Below, in pieces: positions 1 through 5,781 of a DNA stretch of 8,442 nucleotides. The position numbers and the translations under genes were made by a program. Numbering within the stretch: the first letter of the stretch is position 1; every line of letters starts with the position of its first letter. The notes beneath the pieces were generated by a model. The model searched no databases and was not told the DNA's origin. It saw only the letters and a list, made by a program, of their open reading frames with translations. The DNA lies in NCBI GenBank assembly GCA_937967725.1, contig CALBSY010000216.1, positions 1 through 8,442 on the forward strand, given 5' to 3'. This DNA comes from an uncultured Alphaproteobacteria bacterium (GTDB lineage Bacteria > Pseudomonadota > Alphaproteobacteria > Caulobacterales > Aquidulcibacteraceae).

Positions 1-786
1 GCTCGCCGTATCGACCAGCGTACCGCCGTCTCCCATCACCGCCGCGCGCGTCCGGGCTGGACACGCCCCCTCCGCAGCCGCGAGTTCCGCACGCGAATTG
101 ACCCCAAGCGCGTCGCCTTCGTCACCGATCAGCACATGCGTCGCAAAGCCGGCCGAGCGGCCGAGCGCGACGACATCCGTGAGATAGTATTCGCCCTTGA
201 CGTTGTCGTTGCACACCATTGAGAGCAGGCGGAACAGCGCCTTGGCGTCGGCGCACAGGACGCCGGAATTGCACAGCCGGTTGGCGCGCTCAGCTTCGCT
301 GGCGTCCTTGTGCTCGACGATGTGTTCGAGGGCGCCGTCCGCAGCGCGCACGACGCGCCCGTAGCCGGTGGGATCGGCCGCTTCGAAGGCCAGCGCGTCG
401 AGGCCGCCCTTTGCCGCGGGTCGCGCTATCATCTCCTCGATCCGCTCGGGCGCCACGAAGGGCGCATCGCCATCAGGCAGGATCACGTCGCCGTCGAGAT
501 CGCCCAGCGCGGCCTCAGCCGCCCTCACCGCATGGGCGGTGCCCTGCGGGGGATCCTGGATCGCCGTGGCGTTCGGCCCGAGTGCTTTGGCGACATGCTC
601 GCCGACGATCGGCGCATGCGCGCCGGTGACGACGATGGTGCGTACGGCGCCAGTCGCGGCGGCGGCGGCGATGGCCCAATCCAGCATGGCGCGGCCGCCC
701 ACCTGGTGCAGCACCTTGGGCAGATCGGATTTCATCCGCGTGCCCTGGCCCGCCGCCAGGATAATCGCTGCTCTTGCACGGCTCAT
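1..786 (-). CDS. glmU: GlmU, bifunctional N-acetylglucosamine-1-phosphate uridyltransferase / glucosamine-1-phosphate acetyltransferase (N-terminal part; cut by window edge)
   Basis: This cytoplasmic enzyme makes UDP-GlcNAc for peptidoglycan and lipid A; the N-terminal half transfers UMP to GlcNAc-1-phosphate. Reading the minus strand from ATG at 786 gives 262 uninterrupted codons to the window edge. The pyrophosphorylase signature LAAGQGTRMKSDLPK lies at residues 10-24 with the nucleotide-binding Lys at 24. The uridine-binding segment QGTAHAV is at 81-87, the metal-binding Asp in DGDAP at about 107, GRVV at 143-146, EHKDA at 158-162, GEYYLTD at 198-204, and GVNSRAEL at 228-235 with the second metal ligand Asn230. 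These are family hallmarks. The frame ends in the linker before the left-handed beta-helix acetyltransferase domain, which must lie outside the window (the E. coli protein is about 456 residues). The ribosome site is weak (AGGCG about 10 bases upstream). The gene is divergent from gph with 67 bases between them. Confidence 0.96.
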   Translation of the reverse strand, partial: MSRARAAIILAAGQGTRMKSDLPKVLHQVGGRAMLDWAIAAAAATGAVRTIVVTGAHAPIVGEHVAKALGPNATAIQDPPQGTAHAVRAAEAALGDLDGDVILPDGDAPFVAPERIEEMIARPAAKGGLDALAFEAADPTGYGRVVRAADGALEHIVEHKDASEAERANRLCNSGVLCADAKALFRLLSMVCNDNVKGEYYLTDVVALGRSAGFATHVLIGDEGDALGVNSRAELAAAEGACPARTRAAVMGDGGTLVDTAS

Positions 787-853
787 TTGCGGCGCGCCTG
801 CTTGTCCGAATCCTCGCCCGGTCTTAGCCCAATTCGGCAATTCGGGGCCATCC
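787..853. promoter_or_regulatory. Divergent intergenic region between glmU and gph
   Basis: These 67 bases separate the two divergent starts and must hold both promoters or parts of them. I see no convincing -35/-10 pair on either strand. The only structure is a tandem direct repeat of CAATTCGG at 830-837 and 838-845, which ends just before the gph start. It may be chance or a binding site. Confidence 0.4.
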
Positions 854-1546
854 ATGACCAGCGGCGAACTAGCCGACGCCACTATCGTCTTCGATCTGGA
901 CGGGACTTTGGTCGATACCGCGCCGGATTTGGTGCGTGCGCTCAACGAAACCATGGACCTCGAGGGCTTGCCGCGGGTGAAGCTTGAAACCGTGCGCAAG
1001 CTGGTCGGCCATGGCGCACGGGTGCTGATCGAGCGAGCAGCGGCGCTGCGCGGCGTGAGCTTTTCGGGCGATCGGCTGGACGCGCTGACGCGCGAGTTCA
1101 TGGGCTTCTATCGCGCCGACATCGCCCGAGGGTCGAAGCCGTTTCCGGGCGCATTGGAGGCCATGGATCAGCTCGCGGCGTTGGGGGCGAAGTTCGCCAT
1201 CTGCACCAACAAGCGCACAGACCTTTCGCAGCAATTGCTGGAGGCGCTGTGCATTAGTGAGCGGTTCTCGGCTATCGTCGGCGCCGACGCCGTGACGGAG
1301 CGCAAACCCCACCCCGAGCACTACCGCGCCGCCGTCACCCGCGCCGGCGGAACAATTCGCCGTTCGGTGATGATCGGCGACACCACAGCCGACGTCGGGG
1401 CCGCCCGCGGCGCGGGCGCGCCCGTCGTTGTCGTGCGTTTCGGTTATTGCGACGTCGAGTGCGACACACTCGGCGCCGACGTCATCCTCGACCGCTATAC
1501 GGATTTAGCGCCGGTCTGCCGCCGCCTGTTGGCGGCGCGCCCATGA
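854..1546 (+). CDS. gph: HAD-superfamily phosphatase, phosphoglycolate phosphatase type
   Basis: A 230-residue HAD hydrolase. Phosphoglycolate phosphatases dephosphorylate 2-phosphoglycolate, formed for example during repair of oxidised DNA ends; substrate assignment within this family is uncertain from sequence. Motif I is FDLDGTLVDT (13-22) with nucleophile Asp14 and acid/base Asp16. The cap domain spans roughly 24-95. Motif II is Thr118-Asn119 in ICTNK, motif III is Lys151 in ERKPHPEHY, and motif IV is IGDTTAD with Asp176 and Asp180. All catalytic residues are present and the length is normal for Gph. The same frame stays open upstream to about 368, but that part is the antisense of glmU, and homology begins at the ATG at 854; the ribosome site there (CGGGG) is weak. 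It ends 18 bases before the convergent small gene. A glmU-gph neighbourhood is familiar in alphaproteobacteria, which supports the name. Confidence 0.88.
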   Translation: MTSGELADATIVFDLDGTLVDTAPDLVRALNETMDLEGLPRVKLETVRKLVGHGARVLIERAAALRGVSFSGDRLDALTREFMGFYRADIARGSKPFPGALEAMDQLAALGAKFAICTNKRTDLSQQLLEALCISERFSAIVGADAVTERKPHPEHYRAAVTRAGGTIRRSVMIGDTTADVGAARGAGAPVVVVRFGYCDVECDTLGADVILDRYTDLAPVCRRLLAARP

Positions 1547-1564
1547 TCCCGCAGGAGCCAGCGC

Positions 1565-1807
1565 TTACGCGACCTCCACCAAGCCGCGACCGCTAGGGTT
1601 TGTGCGTTCACGGTCGTTGCTAGCGCGCTTGGTCGGGAACCCATTGACCATATCGCTGCGCACGTCAGTGCGCGCCGACCGCATCGCCGCCACAAAGCCC
1701 GCTTCCACAAGCTTCACGTCGACCGCGTATCCACGCTCGCGCCAGTAGTCTTCAATCCGCTGCTTCAGGCGTCGAGCGCCATCAACATTGCAGAAATCGT
1801 GATCCAT
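1565..1807 (-). CDS. Small conserved-looking protein of unknown function (80 aa)
   Basis: A short soluble protein with no membrane segment or signal peptide. The N-terminal half is a charged helix (residues 10-27, ARRLKQRIEDYWRERGY) followed by a probable beta strand (VDVKLVEAGF) and a segment with RSDMVNGFPTKRA. The pattern 'LKxRIExYWRERG ... VRSDMVNG' recalls uncharacterised alphaproteobacterial proteins of similar size, but I cannot name a family. The start at 1807 is backed by GGAG about 8-9 bases upstream on the minus strand. Codon use is GC-rich like its neighbours. It converges on gph, with stop codons 18 bases apart and no obvious hairpin between them. Overlapping minus-strand frame 1495-1710 is a shadow. 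Function unknown; that it is a real gene is likely rather than certain. Confidence 0.7.
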   Translation of the reverse strand: MDHDFCNVDGARRLKQRIEDYWRERGYAVDVKLVEAGFVAAMRSARTDVRSDMVNGFPTKRASNDRERTNPSGRGLVEVA

Positions 1808-2194
1808 TCCGCTCCACCAAATCGAATTCTCGGTACCGGGTTGGGCTCAATGGCCCGGGACCGGCCGCGCGGACACGCCCGCACGTTGCGTCAGCCCCCT
1901 GATCGCCCGTTCGGTTATGATCATTGCCGCCGAGCGAGGCGCGGATATGGCGATGTCGCGGCCAGCAAGCAATGTCGCCTTACGGCAACCTGAAGGCGCC
2001 GAGGAGGAGGCGCGGATAAACGCCGAGACCACCTGAGGATCAATTCACCTTGACGTGTTCGATCCAGCCCAAACGGTGCACGAAACGTGCCGCATCGGCG
2101 TGGCCCCGGGAAATTCATGCCTTAAGGCAATCGGTTACGCCACCTTAGCAAGGCTGGGATTTGCGACGATACGGCGCAATGGCCGGATCACCGC
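1808..2194. other. Gene-poor intergenic stretch (387 bases)
   Basis: No frame on either strand here shows a recognisable family, a good ribosome site and sensible composition together. Short frames at 1799-1993 (+), 1847-2032 (-) and 1921-2118 (-) are Arg/Ser/Pro-rich and look like chance. What can be seen is a strong stem-loop at 1831-1863, a small hairpin GCACG-AAA-CGTGC at 2078-2090, a perfect 12-base palindrome TGCCTTAAGGCA at 2118-2129 whose core recurs with one change at 1977-1988, and a short bulged hairpin at 2140-2157. The region holds the leader of the 80-residue gene and the 3' end of the membrane operon transcript. No tRNA, tmRNA, RNase P or SRP RNA consensus was recognised. Confidence 0.5.
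1831..1863. promoter_or_regulatory. Stem-loop in the leader of the 80-aa gene
   Basis: Arms CGGTACCGGG (1831-1840) and CCCGGGACCG (1854-1863) pair at nine of ten positions around a 13-base loop. No T-run follows on either strand, so it is not a standard intrinsic terminator. It lies about 24 bases upstream of the minus-strand start at 1807 and so would fall in that gene's 5' untranslated region or operator. Confidence 0.45.
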
Positions 2195-2872
2195 TCACTC
2201 AACTTCCCAATCGAGTTCCCCGCGCAGGTCGGGCGGAACGCGATCGCACAGCGCGGCGGTGAGGCCATCCTGGGTCGAGTTGCGCGGCGCGCGGAAGATG
2301 AATTCCAGACGGTGCTTGCCGAACGCCTTGTTCTCCCGAATGAGGGTGCAGCCCAGTCCTGTGAGCACACCGCGGTAAGCCTCCGCCGCCGCCTTGACCT
2401 GGCCGGTCGGCACTTCGTGCACCTTCAAATGACAGACGGGGTGGCCGTCGAAGATGTAGATCAGGGCCCAGGCAAACAGCATCGACAGCACCGCGAAGTG
2501 CGGCAGATTGAGACCGCTGATCAGGCCTATCAGCGTAACGATGATCAACCTGCCAGTGTCGCGCGGCGAGGTCGTGTCGGTGCGGAAGCGCATCAGGCCG
2601 CCCAGGCCGAACACGACAAAGCCGACGACCAAGCCGTATTCCAGCACGATCACACCGACCACGGCGCCGACCAGGGCGTACATCACGTACACCTTGGGCA
2701 ACTCGGCCTCTTCGCGGGTATCGACCGAGCGCCTTACCGTCGGGTGGAACGCGATCACCGCGCCGAGCACGGTAGCAAGCAACAGCGCTGCAAGCGCGCC
2801 GAGCAGATACGGGAGATCAAGGAACCCGTTCCACCCGACCGCCTGCAAACCTTGCGTGTCGAGTACCGTCAT
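2195..2872 (-). CDS. DUF4956-like integral membrane protein (225 aa)
   Basis: An inner-membrane protein of unknown function. Predicted membrane segments lie at about residues 20-42, 62-80, 81-95 and 109-141, followed by a cytoplasmic domain of about 80 residues (145-225) with an alpha/beta look. The stretch FGLGGLMRFRTDTTSPRDTG (88-107), a Gly-rich helix end, then RFRT and a charged loop before the next helix, resembles the conserved core of DUF4956 membrane proteins; this is recognition by eye, not a search. Some DUF4956 genes elsewhere sit beside VTC/CotH-type genes, but none is seen here. The ATG at 2872 has GGAG about 9 bases upstream. It is the second gene of a likely operon, beginning 22 bases after the stop of the DUF5367-like gene. 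No clear terminator follows; a bulged hairpin at 2140-2157 lacks a T-tract. Confidence 0.75.
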   Translation of the reverse strand: MTVLDTQGLQAVGWNGFLDLPYLLGALAALLLATVLGAVIAFHPTVRRSVDTREEAELPKVYVMYALVGAVVGVIVLEYGLVVGFVVFGLGGLMRFRTDTTSPRDTGRLIIVTLIGLISGLNLPHFAVLSMLFAWALIYIFDGHPVCHLKVHEVPTGQVKAAAEAYRGVLTGLGCTLIRENKAFGKHRLEFIFRAPRNSTQDGLTAALCDRVPPDLRGELDWEVE

Positions 2873-2894
2873 ATTGGCCGCTCCGCGAGCGCCG

Positions 2895-3272
2895 TCAGAT
2901 GTTCTTCAGCCTTGAAGACACAATGCCCGCGATGATCACCGCCGCATAGCACGCGAACATCAGCGCCGAGAACTCAGGGGCCAACCCCGCATCCAGGTTG
3001 GGGAACACATTGTCATAGCTGTTGATCATGTAGATGCCGATCAGCAAACCAGGCACCGCGAAGATCGAAGCGGCTTCGGCGCGGTCGCTCGGCTCGACCC
3101 GCATCATCTTCAAGAGCGCATAGGTGACGATGAACATCACGGCCGGAAGGATCATAAACAACCAGGACACGCCGCCCGGGCCGGCTTGAAACACGGTCTC
3201 ACCTACGAAGCGGAACGACAGCGTTACCGCTAGCCAGAGCACGAAGCCCACCACCATCCATCGAGCGATCAT
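2895..3272 (-). CDS. DUF5367-like small integral membrane protein (125 aa)
   Basis: A four-helix membrane protein with predicted segments at about residues 4-23, 36-56, 67-83 and 102-120, with short loops. The third and fourth helices flank a loop reading SYDNVFPNLDAGLAPEF (85-101), which resembles the 'FPN' loop I recall from DUF5367 proteins; this is a recollection, not a search result. The frame is open to an ATG at 3314, but the ATG at 3272 is preferred: GGGGAGGAC lies six to seven bases upstream, one of the best ribosome sites in the window, and the protein then begins directly with a hydrophobic segment. It is the first gene of a minus-strand pair with the DUF4956-like gene (22-base gap), which suggests joint expression and possibly a shared membrane role. 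Function unknown. Confidence 0.78.
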   Translation of the reverse strand: MIARWMVVGFVLWLAVTLSFRFVGETVFQAGPGGVSWLFMILPAVMFIVTYALLKMMRVEPSDRAEAASIFAVPGLLIGIYMINSYDNVFPNLDAGLAPEFSALMFACYAAVIIAGIVSSRLKNI

Positions 3273-3344
3273 GAAGTCCTCCCCATCGCACCTTACAGCG
3301 GGCGCAAGCTTCAAAGCGCGTCGGCGCTAAATGCAAGCGGATTC

Positions 3345-3362
3345 AATGCCGATCCTGGCATT
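3345..3362. promoter_or_regulatory. Inverted repeat upstream of the small membrane operon
   Basis: AATGCC (3345-3350) and GGCATT (3357-3362) form a perfect six-base dyad around GATCCT. It lies about 73 bases upstream of the DUF5367-like start and 65 bases past the stop of the DUF2254-like gene. It could be an operator for the operon or a weak 3' hairpin of the upstream gene. No T-run follows in the minus direction, which argues against a standard terminator. Confidence 0.35.
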
Positions 3363-3426
3363 TTCTCGTGCGTGTTCGGCGTGTTCGCGCAACGCGCGCA
3401 TTCGCTTCAGCCAATGAAGGCAAGCG

Positions 3427-5154
3427 TCATTCCGGCGCCGAGGCTTCGATCCTGAGCCAGGAGAAGAACGTATCGAGACAATCGCGATGTTCAGGCGGCA
3501 TGTACTCGAAATTGCGGCCGCGATCGATGATCTCCCAAAACTCCTTGCTCTCGACCGTCCCCAGCTGTCGCTGGATAATCAGCAACCGATCCTGGGGCTC
3601 GTTGCGCATGTCGTTGGCGATGGCGCGAGCGCGGCTCTCTTCACCGCAATAGATGTAGTAGGCCGCGAGCTTGACCTGCGCCTTGCGAACCCCCAGCAGC
3701 GCTTTGTCCTGGCCTCGCACGAAAGGCGGACGGTCCAGTTCCAGGAATTCGGCGAGGATCTCCTGCTCGGCTGGCGAATTCAGCTCGTGCGCGAGATGCG
3801 CAATCGAAGACACGTCGTAAGCCACCGTCTCGGTGACGAAGCTCAAATTCATGTCGAGACTGACGAGGCCATAATACTTCATGTGCCGAACGCCATCGAT
3901 GGCGGCGCGGTGATTGCCCTCGCGCAGCATCGATTCTACCAGCTTCCGGTACTGGTTGAGGACATTGTAGGCGGTGCGAATGTCCTTAGCGTTGAGCGTC
4001 GAGCGCAGGTACGAATTGAGAAAACGGTAGACCAGCCCGATCAATTGCGCGTCGTTCGCCCGCGCCGCGGCTTCGCCAATATAACGAGTGTCGATCGCGA
4101 TCAGATAATTGATGTCGCGCATCGAACCAAGCGCTTCGTTGTAGATGCTCAGGAACTGACGCATTACCTTCCATTCGACCCAGGTGCGGCGTTCCTCCAG
4201 GTCGGCGAGCGACTCCGGATCCATAGCGACGAAATCGGGGTTAGGCCTGATTTCCGGCCCGATTGAGAACCATGCGTCCGTAGCATGCGGTTTGATCTTC
4301 AGATACTCGAGCGCGAAATCCTTCAGCGCGTCGACCGAACCGCTGGCGATGATCTTGTCGCGGCCGGAGATCGAATTGTTGGTGATATCGGTGAGTTCTT
4401 CCAAAGCGAACAGCGTCTGCGCCTGCGCGCGATAACACTCCTGTTCGCTTTCCGTCGACGCACCGAGCTTCGCGCGCTTTTCCGCGTCCTGCCGGATGCG
4501 GGCGATGATGTTGGGCGGCTCGAGAAACCAAAACACGTAGCCGAAATACGGCGCCATGATGACAAGACCGCCGGTTGTCATCGAAAGCATCGCCGCCAAC
4601 GTCGCGCGCGGCACGTATTCGGACTGCAGCGAAGCCGAGAGCCAAACGCTGGAGACACACGCCACCACATAATAGGCCGGCACCAATACGTTGATGCGGT
4701 CGCGCAGGAACATGCGCGCGACGCCGGTGTAGCGCTCGGCCGTCAACTGAACGATGATGCTGACCACGGTGATGACAATGCCGAATACCGCGGCGTTGAC
4801 GCCCGCAAGCGACGCGATGGCGTCGCTGAGGCTGCCCGGATCGAAATTCAAATAGCGCTCAAGCGGACCTACGTTCTCGGGCTTCGGCGGCGACAGCGCG
4901 AAATGATCCAGCGCATAGAAGCCCCAAAACACCATCACCGCCGCCGTCGCGAGGATGGCGAGCTGCATCACCCAGCGCGTCGCGGAGGCGTGGCGGCTGT
5001 TGGCCGGCGGATTCACCAAGCGGCCGGCCCAAACGCGGGCATTGCGCCAGCCAGCCGCTACAGCGGCGCGGCTGTTCGCCCAGCCGGCCGACGCAAGGTC
5101 GCGCGCCTGCTTCAGTCTCGAAGCCACTGTTTTCCGGCCCTCTCTCGCCCGCAC
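3427..5154 (-). CDS. DUF2254-like membrane protein with long cytoplasmic C-terminal region (575 aa)
   Basis: A predicted inner-membrane protein of unknown function. A basic, amphipathic N-terminal tail (1-60, with AGWANSR and AGWRNAR repeated at 23-29 and 34-40) precedes membrane segments at about 63-84, 116-137, 157-175 and 185-211. The sequence ASLAGVNAAVFGIVITVVS (114-132), then QLTAERYTGVARMFLRDR (136-153), matches the DUF2254 pattern of a helix leading into 'QxxxxxxSxRVLRxFxRDR'. Residues 220-575 are a long, mostly helical soluble region with many Leu/Ala/Tyr-rich amphipathic helices (about 325-460 and 485-560); no catalytic motif is seen. From memory it is longer than typical DUF2254 proteins. 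The start is uncertain: GTG at 5154 has only a weak AGG nearby, while GTG at 5127 (Val10) has GAGAGGG about 10 bases upstream and may be the true start. It is divergent from the 105-residue membrane gene. Confidence 0.72.
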   Translation of the reverse strand: MRAREGRKTVASRLKQARDLASAGWANSRAAVAAGWRNARVWAGRLVNPPANSRHASATRWVMQLAILATAAVMVFWGFYALDHFALSPPKPENVGPLERYLNFDPGSLSDAIASLAGVNAAVFGIVITVVSIIVQLTAERYTGVARMFLRDRINVLVPAYYVVACVSSVWLSASLQSEYVPRATLAAMLSMTTGGLVIMAPYFGYVFWFLEPPNIIARIRQDAEKRAKLGASTESEQECYRAQAQTLFALEELTDITNNSISGRDKIIASGSVDALKDFALEYLKIKPHATDAWFSIGPEIRPNPDFVAMDPESLADLEERRTWVEWKVMRQFLSIYNEALGSMRDINYLIAIDTRYIGEAAARANDAQLIGLVYRFLNSYLRSTLNAKDIRTAYNVLNQYRKLVESMLREGNHRAAIDGVRHMKYYGLVSLDMNLSFVTETVAYDVSSIAHLAHELNSPAEQEILAEFLELDRPPFVRGQDKALLGVRKAQVKLAAYYIYCGEESRARAIANDMRNEPQDRLLIIQRQLGTVESKEFWEIIDRGRNFEYMPPEHRDCLDTFFSWLRIEASAPE

Positions 5155-5258
5155 CGAAGCCTATTACCGATCCGCCGCAAACGACACCCGGCGCCGCTGT
5201 GGCGCGAACTGAAGAGCAATTCCCGCGCCGCGCGAATACCCAATTGGGGGGCGGCCCT

Positions 5259-5286
5259 TTGCTTAAGGTTGCACGGCGCGTAGCCT
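5259..5286 (+). promoter_or_regulatory. Candidate promoter for the 105-aa membrane gene
   Basis: TTGCTT (5259-5264) and TAGCCT (5281-5286) are separated by 16 bases and lie about 30 bases before the start codon at 5316. Both hexamers match the sigma-70-type consensus only partly. A dyad, CGGCGC (5274-5279) and GCGCCG (5288-5293), overlaps the proposed -10 and could be an operator. The divergent DUF2254-like gene must also be transcribed from this 161-base gap, but I see no convincing promoter for it. Confidence 0.3.
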
Positions 5287-5315
5287 AGCGCCGCGATTCA
5301 GAACGGGGATTCGCC

Positions 5316-5633
5316 ATGGCGCAACCGGTTAACAAATGGGTCCAGTCGATCTTCTGGCCGATCTCAGTGCTGCCGAGCTTCCAGCACATTCCGAAACACT
5401 CGGCAGACGATTATGTCGGCCGCACTAGCCCCCTTTTGGGCACGGCGTTCGCATTTTGGCTGTGCGCCATAGGCGTCGTTCTCATCTGGGGCATCGCCAA
5501 CGACATCTTCCTGGGCGACATGGCTTGGCGCGGCATCGATACGGCGCTGGGCGTGCTCACACTCTTTCTGTTGGTGATCTATGTCGCCGGGTTCTGGATG
5601 TTCGCCAATCGCGAAGAAGATTATCCGAACTAG
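5316..5633 (+). CDS. Small two-helix membrane protein of unknown function (105 aa)
   Basis: I do not recognise a family. An amphipathic N-terminus (1-40) contains aromatic and Pro residues (KWVQSIFWPISVLPSFQHIP). Predicted membrane segments follow at about 42-61 and 75-97, ending in an acidic tail (NREEDYPN). There is no cleavable signal peptide. The ATG at 5316 is preceded by GGGGA about 8 bases upstream. Coding reality is supported by the clean hydropathy pattern and by the absence of a better frame across the region. It is divergent from the DUF2254-like gene, so the two may share regulation. After its stop, 144 bases separate it from the glycosidase genes; that gap holds a 10-base palindrome (CAGGCGCCTG, 5721-5730) but no T-tailed terminator, so read-through into the glycosidases is possible. 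Confidence 0.72.
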   Translation: MAQPVNKWVQSIFWPISVLPSFQHIPKHSADDYVGRTSPLLGTAFAFWLCAIGVVLIWGIANDIFLGDMAWRGIDTALGVLTLFLLVIYVAGFWMFANREEDYPN

Positions 5634-5737
5634 CTGGCGCGCCCATTGGCGATGACGCTGCCGCGTTCGCCTGTTCTTCCAGGACGTTCAGGCGCGTGGT
5701 CCAAGCCGGGACACTGACGCCAGGCGCCTGATGTACG

Positions 5738-5781
5738 CCATCTCGGAACCCGCGCGAGGAGGTTCCGTTGTCATGAGATGG
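5738..5781 (+). promoter_or_regulatory. Two-part hairpin enclosing the ribosome binding site and start codon of the first glycosidase gene
   Basis: The outer arms CCATCTC (5738-5744) and GAGATGG (5775-5781) and the inner arms GGAACC (5745-5750) and GGTTCC (5761-5766) pair perfectly, 13 pairs in all. The inner loop is ten bases (5751-5760) and an eight-base bulge (5767-5774) lies on the 3' side. The ribosome site GAGGAGG (5756-5762) straddles loop and stem, and the ATG at 5778 pairs with CAT at 5739-5741. Folded, the RNA would hide the start codon; a linear ribosome site to ATG gap of 15 bases is also long. A translational control role is inferred. Confidence 0.5.

Noticed and set aside
310..987. 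225-codon plus-strand open frame
   Set aside because: It is antisense to glmU and then out of frame with gph; both real genes carry clear motifs on their own frames.
1824..1840. Restriction-site cluster (GAATTC then GGTACC, with CCCGGG at 1854-1859) resembling a cloning-vector polylinker
   Set aside because: The resemblance is partial, with missing bases relative to a common polylinker. The GGTACC and CCCGGG elements are explained as the two arms of the stem-loop, and flanking DNA is not vector-like.
2050..2078. TTGACG at 2050-2055 as a -35 element on the plus strand
   Set aside because: No acceptable -10 hexamer occurs 16-18 bases downstream and no plus-strand gene follows before gene-dense minus-strand DNA.
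2050..2100. tRNA/tmRNA-like signal (GTGTTCGATCC resembling a T-arm)
   Set aside because: No matching acceptor stem, D-arm or anticodon arm could be assembled around it, and no tag-peptide reading frame is nearby.
2312..2935. 207-codon plus-strand open frame
   Set aside because: It is antisense to the DUF4956-like gene, rich in His/Gln/Arg, with no family resemblance.
4285..5283. 332-codon plus-strand open frame
   Set aside because: It is antisense to the DUF2254-like gene, is extremely Arg/His-rich with no hydrophobic core or motif, and has the composition of a reverse-complement shadow.
5688..5731. Possible terminator after the 105-residue gene (TCAGGCGC at 5688-5695 with GCGCCTGA at 5724-5731)
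   Set aside because: The loop is 28 bases and no T-run follows, so it does not meet the form of an intrinsic terminator.
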